Shown: positions 9,480-18,174 of the stretch, one piece after another
Numbering within the stretch: position 1 is the first letter of the stretch
Layout of the letters: each line of letters opens with the position of its first letter
Assembly: GCA_965197635.1 (NCBI GenBank)
Contig: CBDANN010000005.1
Span: forward strand, 186,001-250,000
Length of the DNA stretch: 64,000 nt
Direction of reading: 5' to 3'
DNA from: Bin87 sp965197635
GTDB lineage: Bacteria; Chloroflexota; Dehalococcoidia; Lucifugimonadales; UBA3495
Translations under genes and position numbers: made by a program
The notes under the pieces: model-generated
The model's input: the letters and a program-made list of their open reading frames with translations, nothing else
Told to the model about the DNA's origin: nothing
The model's database searches: none

Positions 9480-10067
9480 ATGGTGGCCGTTAAATACACT
9501 CTGGGCGACTTCGTTCACGAGATGGAAGAATTGCTCACCAGCCAGCCGAACCAAGAGAAGATTTTCGATAAAGGTTCCGACTCCCTGTCCCGGCTCATCG
9601 CCAATCCCGATGCTATTCCGGAGCGTTTCCGGCAGCCCGTAGGCGCCGGCCGGCGCGCCAATCACGGCTCGTGGCTGCTGCACCACAGCCCGGACAGCGG
9701 CTTGCTGGTGACCGCGGTTGTCTGGGGACCGGGCGACCACGCTGCGCCCCACGACCACCGTACCTGGGGCATGATCGGCGTCATGGATAACGCCCTCACG
9801 GAGACTCGTTTCCGTCGCGTCGATGACCGCAAACATGACGAATGGGCGCAACTGGAACGAGCTCGATCTGCCGTCGTCAAGCCCGGCGAAATCAGCCTCC
9901 TCATTCCTGAAGTGGACGAAATCCACCAAATGGACAACTTCACCGACCGGCCCACCGTGGAAATTCACGTTTACGGCCAGGACCTTCGGGGACTTGAGCG
10001 TGTCCGCTACGAACTGGAGACCGGCGCCATTCGTCAGATGATGACCGAAAAATACGACAACTGCTGA
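9480..10067 (+). CDS. Cysteine-dioxygenase-like cupin protein
   Basis: A 195-residue double-stranded beta-helix protein. The core metal site is visible as GPGDHAAPHDHRTWG (HxH) plus a later His in EIHVYGQDL, matching the 3-His iron site of thiol dioxygenases and of the predicted metal-dependent enzyme family usually annotated as cysteine-dioxygenase-like. The crosslink-forming cysteine of mammalian enzymes is absent, as in most bacterial members. The start is backed by AGGAG at about 9469-9473. It precedes a four-domain rhodanese and a sulfite-oxidase-like gene, which makes a role in thiol or sulfur oxidation reasonable but unproven. Confidence 0.8.
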   Translation: MVAVKYTLGDFVHEMEELLTSQPNQEKIFDKGSDSLSRLIANPDAIPERFRQPVGAGRRANHGSWLLHHSPDSGLLVTAVVWGPGDHAAPHDHRTWGMIGVMDNALTETRFRRVDDRKHDEWAQLERARSAVVKPGEISLLIPEVDEIHQMDNFTDRPTVEIHVYGQDLRGLERVRYELETGAIRQMMTEKYDNC

Positions 10068-10458
10068 TTTGCTCGTAGGCATGGGGTGAATGGCTCCGCT
10101 CCATGCCACGCATTCCTATGGGCCATTCACCGGTGTAGACTCCATTGCCTGGCGTTCCGTTCCGTGCCCGGTGAGTGTTCAGACCTCTCTGCACATTGGT
10201 GGTTTGGTTTTTGTTTTGCCTCTTGTCATCGCGTTAGACGTCCAGTATGACGCGGCGTAGCACCACCGGCTGGTCGCTCAGTAACTCGTTGGCGTTGCTG
10301 AAAGGGATCTCTACCACAGTGGGCATCCTCACGTTCGTAGTTTCATGCATTGAATAACACAGTATCACCTGCCGCTCTTTTGTTTATAATGGCTCCAATC
10401 CGTTGGTACAATTATTCTATTCGGTATTCTTTAGTATTCCGCGCCGTGGAGAAACATC
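10068..10458. other. Intergenic region with one hairpin
   Basis: There is no convincing gene here. A 10-bp inverted repeat (ggtgaatggc at 10085-10094, gccattcacc at 10122-10131) follows the cupin gene and may be a weak terminator. The last 130 bp are AT-richer and probably hold the promoter of the rhodanese gene. Confidence 0.5.
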
Positions 10459-12078
10459 ATGAGCGAAGCGTTAACCCCTGCCCAGCTGGCGGACTTGTTC
10501 AACGGAACAACCCAGTTTGCCCTGGTCGATGTACGGGAATCCGGTGAGTACAACACCAGCCATATCCCGGGCAGCAGCTTGATCCCGCGCCGGATGCTGG
10601 AGTTCAACCTTCCGGCAGCCGTACCGCATCCACGCACTTTGCTGGTGCTCTGCGACGACGATGGCCGCCGCGTGTCCCGCGCCGTGGACACGGCCGAGGC
10701 CATGGGCTTCTCTAACGTGGCGTGGCTGGACGGCGGCGTCAACCGATGGATGAGCCTGGATTATCCCACCGAGTGGGGCGTCAACGTGCCCAGCAAGGAC
10801 TTCGGCGAAAAGGTCGAAGTCGTCCACCATGTACCGGAAATCGACGCCATTGAGCTGCGCGCCCGGATGGACCGCGGCGACAAAATGGTCATCCTCGACA
10901 CCCGGACGCCGGAGGAGTACCGACGCTTTTGCATCCCCGGCGGACGCAGCCTCCCGGGCGGGGAACTGGCGCTTCGCGTCACCGACATCACCGCTGACCT
11001 GGATCCTGACACCACCGTGGTGGTCAACTGCGCCGGGCGCACGCGCAGCATCATCGGGACCAGGGTGCTGCAACGCATGGGACTGGACCGGCCGGTGGTC
11101 GGCCTGAAAAACGGCACTTCCGGGTGGGTATTGGCCGGGTTTGAGTTGGAATCCGGCGCCGACCGCGACCAGTTGCCCCGAGTCAGTCCCGAAGGCCGCG
11201 CCGCTGCCGAAGCGTATGCTGACCGGTGCGCCGTTGAGGACGGCGTTCGTTTCCTGGACATTGAAGGCCTGGACAAGCTCGCGGACCGGAGCATCACCGA
11301 GAGCGTTTATTTCATAGACGTCCGAACGTCTGAAGAGTACGACCTTGGGCGAATCCCGGGATTCCGGTGGTTCCCCGGCGGACAGTGCGTTCAGCGCAGC
11401 GACGACGTAGCTGTGGTGAAGAATGCGCCTATTGTGTTTTGCTGCGACGGCAAGGCGCGAGCTATCTTGACCGCATCCTGGTACCGGCAATTGGGACACG
11501 AGGAAGTGTATGCCTTGGATGGCGGCACCGCCGCCTGGGTCGCCAACGGGCGTCCGCTGGAATCCGGTTTCAGCCTGAGCGCCCTCAGCGACGGGTCAAT
11601 CAGTGGCGACGCCGAATCGGAGCTGCTTCTGGATGCCCGCGAGCAGGTACCCACCGTAACGGCGCAGGAACTGAGCGACGACCCACCCGACGTCATCATC
11701 TTCGTGGACACCAGTCAGGATTTTGCTCGAGGCCACGTGCCCGGCGCCCGCTGGGTCCCTCGCGGCTGGCTCGAATGGCAGGTAGGCGATCACGTGTCGT
11801 CCACGGACGCCAAGGTAGCGGTAACCTGCGGGGACGGGCGACAATCTCTATTGGCGGCGGCAACCCTGCGCCAGATGGGATATGGCAATGTGGTAGCCCT
11901 GGCCGGCGGTATGTCGGCATGGCGCGCGGCCCGCTTGCCGATTGAAGAAGGTCTGACCGGGGTGATGCGTACCCCCGCCGACATAGTGTTCAGCGGACCC
12001 GACCGCACCTACGCCGATATGCAGCACTACCTACGCTGGGAAACGGAGCTGGGCGAGAAATATGCCCCAGGCTCTTGA
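10459..12078 (+). CDS. Four-domain rhodanese-like sulfurtransferase
   Basis: A 539-residue protein made of four consecutive rhodanese domains. Each has its active-site loop cysteine in place: Cys65 (LLVLCDDDGRR), Cys191 (VVVNCAGRTRS), Cys329 (IVFCCDGKARA) and Cys457 (VAVTCGDGRQS). Each also has the DVRxxxEY-like entry and a GG-xxAW exit motif. Rhodaneses move sulfane sulfur between donor and acceptor thiols; four potentially active sites in one chain suggest stepwise sulfur relay. No signal peptide is seen, so it is probably cytoplasmic. The gene sits between a cysteine-dioxygenase-like cupin and a molybdenum sulfite-oxidase-type enzyme, 35 bp before a Uma2 gene. Confidence 0.9.
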   Translation: MSEALTPAQLADLFNGTTQFALVDVRESGEYNTSHIPGSSLIPRRMLEFNLPAAVPHPRTLLVLCDDDGRRVSRAVDTAEAMGFSNVAWLDGGVNRWMSLDYPTEWGVNVPSKDFGEKVEVVHHVPEIDAIELRARMDRGDKMVILDTRTPEEYRRFCIPGGRSLPGGELALRVTDITADLDPDTTVVVNCAGRTRSIIGTRVLQRMGLDRPVVGLKNGTSGWVLAGFELESGADRDQLPRVSPEGRAAAEAYADRCAVEDGVRFLDIEGLDKLADRSITESVYFIDVRTSEEYDLGRIPGFRWFPGGQCVQRSDDVAVVKNAPIVFCCDGKARAILTASWYRQLGHEEVYALDGGTAAWVANGRPLESGFSLSALSDGSISGDAESELLLDAREQVPTVTAQELSDDPPDVIIFVDTSQDFARGHVPGARWVPRGWLEWQVGDHVSSTDAKVAVTCGDGRQSLLAAATLRQMGYGNVVALAGGMSAWRAARLPIEEGLTGVMRTPADIVFSGPDRTYADMQHYLRWETELGEKYAPGS

Positions 12079-12112
12079 TGGCCGGCGCCCCTCACGGTAG
12101 GGAGGTGGCATT

Positions 12113-12793
12113 ATGACGACACAGGCCCCAAAACCACCCGCTGCCACCCCTGCGACGGACGACGCCGACTACTCTCCGCCCTTCCCGCTGGTTGGCCCGT
12201 TGCGTCTGAATCTGGCCGCGCTGGGGGTTGACTACCTGGCACCGGACTTCAGTGAGCGTTTCTTCCGATTTGCCAACGACAACTGCCCGTACAAGCTCGA
12301 GTGCTCGGCCCAGGGAGAATTGATTGTAATGCCGCCAACCGGGCCCGAAGGCAATCAAGGTGAACAGGGAATTAACTACGTCCTTTTCGGATGGGGCCTG
12401 GACAATCCGGGCGAGACCTATTCCCAAACAGTAATGTTCAGCCTGCCCAGCGGAGCGCAATATATGCCCGACGCTTCCTGGATTAGCCAGGAACGTTACG
12501 ATGCCCTCACTGACGCCGAGAGGCGCCGAACCATCAACGGCGCTCCCGACTTTGTTGTTGAGGTTCACTCACGGTCGGACAGCCTACGGGCCGGCCTCGC
12601 CAAAATGCAGGAATGGATGGACGCCGGAACCAAACTGGGCTGGTACATTCACCCCTACCAGCGGCGCGTTTACGTGTACCGCGCCGGCCAGGACGTGGCG
12701 ATACTGGAAAACCCGGACACCCTTTCCGGAGAGGATATGCTCCCCGGATTCGTCTTTGAGGTAAAACGGCTCGTCTTCGACCGCTACGCCTGA
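12113..12793 (+). CDS. Uma2 family putative restriction endonuclease-fold protein
   Basis: A 226-residue member of the Uma2 (DUF820) family, a PD-(D/E)XK nuclease-fold group that is abundant in Cyanobacteria and Chloroflexota and of unknown biological role. The expected acidic positions are visible in PDASWISQERYD and in PDFVVEVHSRSD. GGGAGG lies at about 12101-12106. It is the first of four paralogs in 4.5 kb; the others follow the sulfite-oxidase-like gene. The C-terminus KRLVFDRYA overlaps the 3' end of a small convergent gene by 10 bp. Confidence 0.85.
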   Translation: MTTQAPKPPAATPATDDADYSPPFPLVGPLRLNLAALGVDYLAPDFSERFFRFANDNCPYKLECSAQGELIVMPPTGPEGNQGEQGINYVLFGWGLDNPGETYSQTVMFSLPSGAQYMPDASWISQERYDALTDAERRRTINGAPDFVVEVHSRSDSLRAGLAKMQEWMDAGTKLGWYIHPYQRRVYVYRAGQDVAILENPDTLSGEDMLPGFVFEVKRLVFDRYA

Positions 12794-13053
12794 CCGCCGT
12801 CGTCGCGGGGCGTCTCCACCAAGTCGCTTTCCTCCGGGTTAGGCTCAATTCGGAGGGTCTGTACGACCCGGTTGTAGGTAGACTCAGTGGTGTGGGCGTC
12901 GCCCACATGACGGGTGGCGGCCTCCTCCGCCCGTTGGCGGTCGTCAAAAATATCGTACCAGTCGCATTCGGCGCAGTCCACGCGCCACTCGGTGCGCCCG
13001 GTGGGAACCTGCTCGACGATCTCGACAATGATGTGCAGGGTGGTCATCGGCAT
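12784..13053 (-). CDS. Small protein with a possible CxxC/HxxxxH metal site
   Basis: An 89-residue acidic protein with no recognised family. After a beta-type N-terminus it carries CAECDWYDIF, then RQRAEEAATRHVGDAH: two Cys and two His spaced like a small zinc-binding unit. An SD-like AGGAG precedes the ATG. It is oriented against the genes on both sides and overlaps the Uma2 stop by 10 bp, yet codon use looks like that of a real gene and the antisense alternative here is poorer. Function unknown. Confidence 0.6.
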   Translation of the reverse strand: MPMTTLHIIVEIVEQVPTGRTEWRVDCAECDWYDIFDDRQRAEEAATRHVGDAHTTESTYNRVVQTLRIEPNPEESDLVETPRDDGGQA

Positions 13054-13215
13054 CTCCTGGTGAGTTGGTCAACACGGGGTGTCCGATTGTTGCCCCCGCG
13101 CGGGTCGGTGTCAAACGGTGGTCGGGCCGGGTCTTGCCGACGCGCCGTTGGCGTGGGAAACTGGCAGAGCGTCGGCGCCCAGGCCGGCCAGCAATATCCA
13201 GGAGGCGCTTACGCG

Positions 13216-14436
13216 ATGACCACCCCACAGAACCCGTCAGAAACGCCGGCCCCGAGCACTTTACAAAGCGACGCCGCGCGGCCTGACTTCCTGCAGATGG
13301 ACGGCTCCCAGTCGTCCGACGCCGGCGACCACTCGGATAGCTGGTACGGCTGGCCGCACAAGAAGATCGAGCCGGTCACCCTGCAGCGCCCGGATGGCAA
13401 AACCGAGCGCGTCCGCACTCCGGTGATGGAACTGGAGGGCCTGATTACGCCCACCGAACTGCACTACGTAGTGCAGCACTTTGGCGTGCCGGAGACGGTT
13501 TCGGCGCAAAACTGGTCCCTGTCGGTGGACGGCGAGGTCAAGAAACCCTTGCGGTTGACCTACGACGACGTGCGGCGGTTCCCTTCGCGCTCCGTGCGCA
13601 CCGTGATGGAGTGCTCCGGTAGCGACGCCACCTATTTCGAGTACTTTAAGGATGAGGGGCCACGCCCGTCGCGTACCCAGGAACGGATGATTCTCTCCGG
13701 CAGTGAGTGGACCGGCGTCCCGCTGGCGGCAATCCTCAACGAAGCCGGCCTGACCGGACGGGCCACCCACATTCGAGCCGAAGGTTGGGACGAGGGCGTC
13801 CCGGCCACCGCCGCCGAAGGCACGGAGCCGTTCTTATACGACAAGGGCCTTCCCCTGCAGAAAGCCCTGCACCCCGACACCATCCTGGCCTATGCCCAGA
13901 ACGGGCAGGTTCTGGAGCACCTGCACGGCGCGCCTATCCGAATGCTGGTGCCGGGTTGGTCGGGCAACTGGTCGGTCAAGTGGCTCCGCCGGTTGGAGGT
14001 GCTGGACCACGAGCCGGACTGCTGGTATCACTACAACTTCTATTACTACGGCGACTCGCCGGATGATCCCAACAAGGAACTGATTACCACCATTGGGGTC
14101 AAATCCCTGGTCTCCCGGCCCAACGACGACACCTCAACACTCTCCGCCGGCCAGCACGTGGTGCGTGGGTACGCCTGGAGCGGGAGCGGAGCCATTACCC
14201 AGGTGGATGTGAGCGTGGACGGCGGCAAGACCTGGCAACCGGCTCGGCTGGAAGAGCCGTCGGAACGCTGGATGTGGCGTCGCTGGTCGTGGGTTTGGAA
14301 CGCTATTCCCGGTCAGTACAACGTGATGTCCCGCGCCACCGACAGCGTCGGGCAGATCCAGTCCCACGAGCCGCGCTACAACAACATGCGGAAGAACTTC
14401 AGCGCCATCGTAGGGTACGACATCACCGTCGAGTAA
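13216..14436 (+). CDS. Sulfite oxidase-type molybdopterin-dependent oxidoreductase
   Basis: A 406-residue molybdenum enzyme of the sulfite oxidase/SoxC family. The start at 13216 has AGGAGG 10 bases upstream; longer upstream in-frame starts run through the small antisense gene and are not credible. The pterin domain is visible with Cys133 in TVMECSGSD, the position of the Mo-coordinating cysteine, then LVPGWSGNWSVKWL, followed by a C-terminal dimerisation domain with GYAWSGSGAITQVDVSVDGG. No twin-arginine leader is seen, so export is uncertain. A rhodanese, a thiol-dioxygenase-like cupin and a TauE/SafE-type transporter within 14 kb hint at sulfur chemistry. Its stop overlaps the next start. 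Confidence 0.88.
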   Translation: MTTPQNPSETPAPSTLQSDAARPDFLQMDGSQSSDAGDHSDSWYGWPHKKIEPVTLQRPDGKTERVRTPVMELEGLITPTELHYVVQHFGVPETVSAQNWSLSVDGEVKKPLRLTYDDVRRFPSRSVRTVMECSGSDATYFEYFKDEGPRPSRTQERMILSGSEWTGVPLAAILNEAGLTGRATHIRAEGWDEGVPATAAEGTEPFLYDKGLPLQKALHPDTILAYAQNGQVLEHLHGAPIRMLVPGWSGNWSVKWLRRLEVLDHEPDCWYHYNFYYYGDSPDDPNKELITTIGVKSLVSRPNDDTSTLSAGQHVVRGYAWSGSGAITQVDVSVDGGKTWQPARLEEPSERWMWRRWSWVWNAIPGQYNVMSRATDSVGQIQSHEPRYNNMRKNFSAIVGYDITVE

Positions 14437-15122
14437 TGCCCATGACAACCACCGCGAAACCCGCTGCCCGGCTGGCGGCTCCATCAGAAAGCGGGGACGT
14501 GCCGGCCCCGCCGTTGGTGGGCCAACTGCGCCTGAACCTGTCAGCATTGGGCATCGACGCCGGCGCGCCTGATTTCGCCGAGCGCCTGTTCCGCATGGCC
14601 AATGACAACGAAGGCTACCGGATTGAATTCTCGGCAAAGGGAGAACTGATCGTAATGCCGCCAACCGGCCACGATGGCAACGACGGGGAGCAGGGTGTCA
14701 ACGCTCCACTGTTCTTTTGGGGTTTGGACAACCCTGGACACACGTACTCTCAAACGGTGATGTTCCGCCTCCCCAGTGGGGCAGTCTATATCCCTGATGC
14801 CGCCTGGATTACCCAGGAACGGTACGACGACCTCTGGGGAGGAGAGTACACTAGCGCCATACCCGGCGCTCCTGACTTCGTGGTCGAAGTTCGTTCCCGA
14901 ACCGATGGCGTAGCCGCTGGCCTGGACAAGATGCAGGAATGGATGGATGGCGGCGCCCGGTTGGGCTGGTACATTGACCCCTACGAAAGGCGTGTGTACA
15001 TCTACCGGCCCACGCAGGACGTTGAAATACTGGACGACCCGGAAACGCTATCCGGCGAGGACGTGCTGCCCGGTTTCGCGTTTGAGGTGAAGCGGCTGGT
15101 GTTTGACCGCTACCGCAGTTAG
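14436..15122 (+). CDS. Uma2 family protein (paralog 2)
   Basis: A 228-residue Uma2/DUF820 protein. The first ATG shares one base with the stop codon of the molybdenum enzyme gene (TAATG), pointing to translational coupling; a second ATG two codons later (14442) is the alternative. The PDAAWITQERYD and PDFVVEVRSRTD acidic motifs are conserved. It is very similar to the next two paralogs, especially after residue 15. Confidence 0.85.
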   Translation: MPMTTTAKPAARLAAPSESGDVPAPPLVGQLRLNLSALGIDAGAPDFAERLFRMANDNEGYRIEFSAKGELIVMPPTGHDGNDGEQGVNAPLFFWGLDNPGHTYSQTVMFRLPSGAVYIPDAAWITQERYDDLWGGEYTSAIPGAPDFVVEVRSRTDGVAAGLDKMQEWMDGGARLGWYIDPYERRVYIYRPTQDVEILDDPETLSGEDVLPGFAFEVKRLVFDRYRS

Positions 15123-15158
15123 GCAATTTACCTCCTGGATTTCGGTAAGAATCTGTTT
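15122..15158 (+). repeat. Duplicated 36-bp leader between Uma2 paralogs
   Basis: The spacer aggcaatttacctcctgga and following bases up to the start codon reappears almost unchanged at 15839-15875 before the next paralog. Gene plus leader were duplicated together. There is no clear Shine-Dalgarno site; the leader instead contains CCTCCT in the sense orientation. Confidence 0.5.
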
Positions 15159-15839
15159 ATGGTAACCGCCAAACCCACATTGCCGGTCAGCGTTGACGCC
15201 GAGTCGCCGGGTGCGCCCCAGGGTTTGCCGCTCGTGGCTCCGTTGCGGTTGAACCTGTCGGCGTTGGGGGTTAACGCTGGCGCGCCGGACTTTGGCGAGC
15301 GCCTGTTCCGTATGGCTAATGACAACGAGGGCTATACGTTTGAATACTCGGCGCAAGGAGAACTGATCGTAATGCCGCCAACGGGCTGGGAAAGCAACAT
15401 CGGGGAAAATGAAACCAACATAGATTTGGGGATTTGGCGCCGGGAAAATGGCGGGTATGCTTCATCTCAAACGGTGCAGTTCCAGCTCCCAAGCGGAGCC
15501 GTCTATATTCCCGACGCTGCCTGGATTACTCAGGAGCGCTACGACGCCCTCCACGAGGGCGAGTACACCGGCACGATACCCGGCGCGCCTGACTTTGTGG
15601 TTGAAGTGCGCTCCCGAACCGACAACGTTGCCACCGGTCTCGCCAAGATGCAGGAATGGATGGACGGCGGAGCCCGGTTGGGTTGGTACATCGATCCCTA
15701 CGAAAGGCGTGTGTACATCTACCGGCCCACCCAGGACGTTGAAATACTGGACGGCCCGGAAACGCTTTCAGGCGAGGATGTGCTGCCCGGTTTCGCGTTT
15801 GAGGTGAGGCGGCTGGTGTTTGACCGCTACCGCAGCTAG
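15159..15839 (+). CDS. Uma2 family protein (paralog 3)
   Basis: A 226-residue Uma2/DUF820 protein. It shares long identical blocks with paralog 2 (YERRVYIYRPTQDVEIL, LSGEDVLPGFAFEV) and the same predicted nuclease-fold acidic positions. A 37-bp spacer separates it from the gene on either side, with nearly the same sequence each time. It is a recent tandem duplicate; biological role unknown. Confidence 0.85.
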   Translation: MVTAKPTLPVSVDAESPGAPQGLPLVAPLRLNLSALGVNAGAPDFGERLFRMANDNEGYTFEYSAQGELIVMPPTGWESNIGENETNIDLGIWRRENGGYASSQTVQFQLPSGAVYIPDAAWITQERYDALHEGEYTGTIPGAPDFVVEVRSRTDNVATGLAKMQEWMDGGARLGWYIDPYERRVYIYRPTQDVEILDGPETLSGEDVLPGFAFEVRRLVFDRYRS

Positions 15840-15875
15840 GCAAATTACCTCCTGGATCTCGGTAAGCATCTGTCT

Positions 15876-16574
15876 ATGGTAACCACTAAACCCACATCAC
15901 CCCCCAGCGTTGACGCTGAGTCGCCGGGTGCGACCCAGGATTTGCCGCTCGTGGCCCCGTTGCGCCTGAGCCTGTCGGCGCTGGGCATTGATGCTGGCAC
16001 ACCGGATTTCGGAGAGCGTCTTTGCCGTCTTTCTGCTGACAATGAACCCTATGACTTCGAGGTTTCGGCCAAGGGGGAGCTGATCGTAATGCCACCATCC
16101 GGTTGGGAAAGCGGCGCTAACGAACAAGCCGCGAGTTCCAGAGTGGCAATTTGGCAGGATGACAATGGCGGCCTCAGTTTCCCACCCACTGTGATGTTTA
16201 ACCTCCCCAACGGAGCGCGCTATATCCCCGATGCTTCTTGGATTACCCAAGAACGGTACGAACGCTTGCTCTCCCAAGAATATCAAAGCACCATCGACGG
16301 GGCGCCCGATTTCGTTGTTGAAGTCCGTTCGCGCACTGACAATCTTGCCGACGGCTTGGCCAAAATGCCGGAGTGGCTGGACGGCGGAGCCCGTCTCGGT
16401 TGGTATCTTGACCCTTACCAAACGAGGGCATACGTATTTCGCCAGGGTCAGCCAACTGAAGTGTTGGAAAATCCAGAAACGCTGTCTGGCGAAGACGTTT
16501 TGCCCGGCTTCATTTTTGAAGTCAGGCGGCTCATATTCGCCCGCCACCGGGAGTTATCCAGCAACGGAGAATAG
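15876..16574 (+). CDS. Uma2 family protein (paralog 4)
   Basis: A 232-residue Uma2/DUF820 protein and the most divergent of the four (PDASWITQERYERLL, PDFVVEVRSRTDNLADGLA). The N-terminal 50 residues and the leader are close to those of paralog 3, while the middle differs, so duplication was followed by divergence or recombination. It ends 4 bp before the next gene, so co-transcription is likely. Confidence 0.85.
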   Translation: MVTTKPTSPPSVDAESPGATQDLPLVAPLRLSLSALGIDAGTPDFGERLCRLSADNEPYDFEVSAKGELIVMPPSGWESGANEQAASSRVAIWQDDNGGLSFPPTVMFNLPNGARYIPDASWITQERYERLLSQEYQSTIDGAPDFVVEVRSRTDNLADGLAKMPEWLDGGARLGWYLDPYQTRAYVFRQGQPTEVLENPETLSGEDVLPGFIFEVRRLIFARHRELSSNGE

Positions 16575-16578
16575 AAGC

Positions 16579-17733
16579 ATGACGACAATCGCATCCATCC
16601 TGGAGCAAGCCCCGGTAGTGGCCGCCGAGTGGGCCGAAACGCGGGCCGACCGTCAGCAGCGCACCAAGGCAGACCCGGCCGACTACGGCCGACTCGCGCA
16701 GATTGGCGTCCCGCTGATGGCGGTGCCGACGGATTTGGGCGGAACCTGGGAGACTTTGGAACAGTCCGCCCGGCCCATTTGCTCCATGCTCCGCAAACTG
16801 GCTACCGGCGACCCGTCGATCACCCTGGCCAGCGCGATGCACCATCTGGTGCTGTCCTCCTGGCGTTTGCCCAGCGTGCCGGAACCCTTCACCGAAGGCT
16901 GGACCAAGCAGCGCAACGAGGTTTTCGACAGCGTGCATAGCGGCTGCTGGTGGGGCACCATCGTCAGCGAACCGGGTTCCGGCGGCGACACCGCCCGCAC
17001 CGCCAGCGTATGCGAACCGGACGGCGACAGCGATTTCGGCTATCGCATATCCGGCCAAAAGCACTTCGGCAGCGGCTCCGGCCTCACGTCGTTCATGACC
17101 ACGCGCGCGCTGGCCGCCGGCGAGGCCGCGCCCGACCTGTTCTTTATGGAAGTGCGCGACCACCCGTGGGACGGCTCCACCGGCCTGAAACTCACCGCAG
17201 AGTGGCGCGGCCACGGGATGAAGTCCACCAACAGCCACGCTTTCGAGTTTTCCAGCTTCCCGGCCACTCGGGTCGCCTGGCCCAACCATCAGGCCGAACT
17301 GATGGGAGCCAACGGCGGGCTTGGCGCGGCGGCGTTCACGTCGGTCGTCGTTGGCGTGGTGGACGCGGCCATGGATTACGTGCGCCCACGCATCAAGAAC
17401 GGCCTGGCGTCAGACCCCGGACTCCGAGCCTTCCAGCAAGTGGAATGGGCACACGCCGAACAGGAAGCCTGGCTCATCGGGCAGGCTTGGGAAGGTGCGA
17501 TCCGCTGTTTGGAAACCAACACCGGCCGGCGGGAACTCTTGTTGGCCAAAGAAAGCGTCGCCCGTCTGTCCGAGGACTGCCTGAGCCGGCTGTGCAAGCT
17601 GACCGGCGGGAGCGCCTACACCCGTTATTCGCCCCTGTCGGCGTGGTACGACGACGTGCGCGCCCTCGGGTACCTGCGGCCGCCGTGGGCTTTGGCCTGG
17701 GACCAGGTGTTCCAGCAAAGCCTGGCGGAATGA
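16579..17733 (+). CDS. Acyl-CoA dehydrogenase-like flavoprotein
   Basis: A 384-residue protein with the acyl-CoA dehydrogenase fold: N-terminal helical domain, GTIVSEPGSGGDTARTA (the middle-domain flavin loop, cf. TEPxAGSD), YRISGQKHFGSGSG, and a C-terminal helical bundle ending in LGYLRPPWALAWDQV. The usual catalytic Glu cannot be assigned with confidence, and the overall pattern also fits the related flavin monooxygenases of the DszC/HpaH type. The start at 16579 lies 4 bp after the Uma2 stop with GGAG just upstream. Substrate unknown. Confidence 0.8.
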   Translation: MTTIASILEQAPVVAAEWAETRADRQQRTKADPADYGRLAQIGVPLMAVPTDLGGTWETLEQSARPICSMLRKLATGDPSITLASAMHHLVLSSWRLPSVPEPFTEGWTKQRNEVFDSVHSGCWWGTIVSEPGSGGDTARTASVCEPDGDSDFGYRISGQKHFGSGSGLTSFMTTRALAAGEAAPDLFFMEVRDHPWDGSTGLKLTAEWRGHGMKSTNSHAFEFSSFPATRVAWPNHQAELMGANGGLGAAAFTSVVVGVVDAAMDYVRPRIKNGLASDPGLRAFQQVEWAHAEQEAWLIGQAWEGAIRCLETNTGRRELLLAKESVARLSEDCLSRLCKLTGGSAYTRYSPLSAWYDDVRALGYLRPPWALAWDQVFQQSLAE

Positions 17734-17760
17734 CCGTATAGGCCATCGGTGGGTAACACT

Positions 17761-17820
17761 TCAGACTTGAAGGTAAGCGAGTAGTTGACGGTAGGCGGTC
17801 AGTGGGTTGAGGCCTGGTAC
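17761..17820 (-). pseudogene. IS66 transposase 3'-end scrap
   Basis: Read on the minus strand this encodes GLNPLTAYRQLLAYLQV followed by a stop. That is the same terminus as the IS66 remnant at 7817-8266, which ends YRQLLASPQV. Only about 20 codons survive. Confidence 0.7.
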
Positions 17821-18174
17821 CCGCCAGGAGCCGAATAGGAAAGCCGGCGTCATCTTGGTTGGGGACCCAGGTTGCAGTATTTACCACCGCTGATGGCCGG
17901 CTGTCGGACGATGATGGCGATGAGGACCTGGCGGTCAGCGTTGGCCAGGCCATTTTCGGCATCCATGCCCGGCATACGACCTAACCGCCGCCACCAGCGC
18001 CAGCGTCCCACAACCCTCTTTCCACCGGTTCATCCCACCAACTCTGAACTGTTACAGGCACAATGCCGACTTTCGGCCCCTTATGCGGTATGATATGCTC
18101 CCTGACGGCTCAAACTGAAATTCCCTTGAGCTCAAACGACGACCGTTTGAGACTATATTGCCGGAGGTCCTGCC
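17821..18174. other. Gene-poor stretch upstream of the RraA-like gene
   Basis: There is no supported gene. A short open segment at about 17877-17985 (+) reads TTADGRLSDDDGDEDLAV but has no start or recognisable family. The last 60 bp include ggaggt at 18163-18168, the ribosome-binding site of the RraA-like gene. Confidence 0.4.

Noticed and set aside
12892..13215. Upstream extension of the molybdenum enzyme
   Set aside because: This extension covers the small antisense gene and has no homology; ATG 13216 has AGGAGG and gives normal length.
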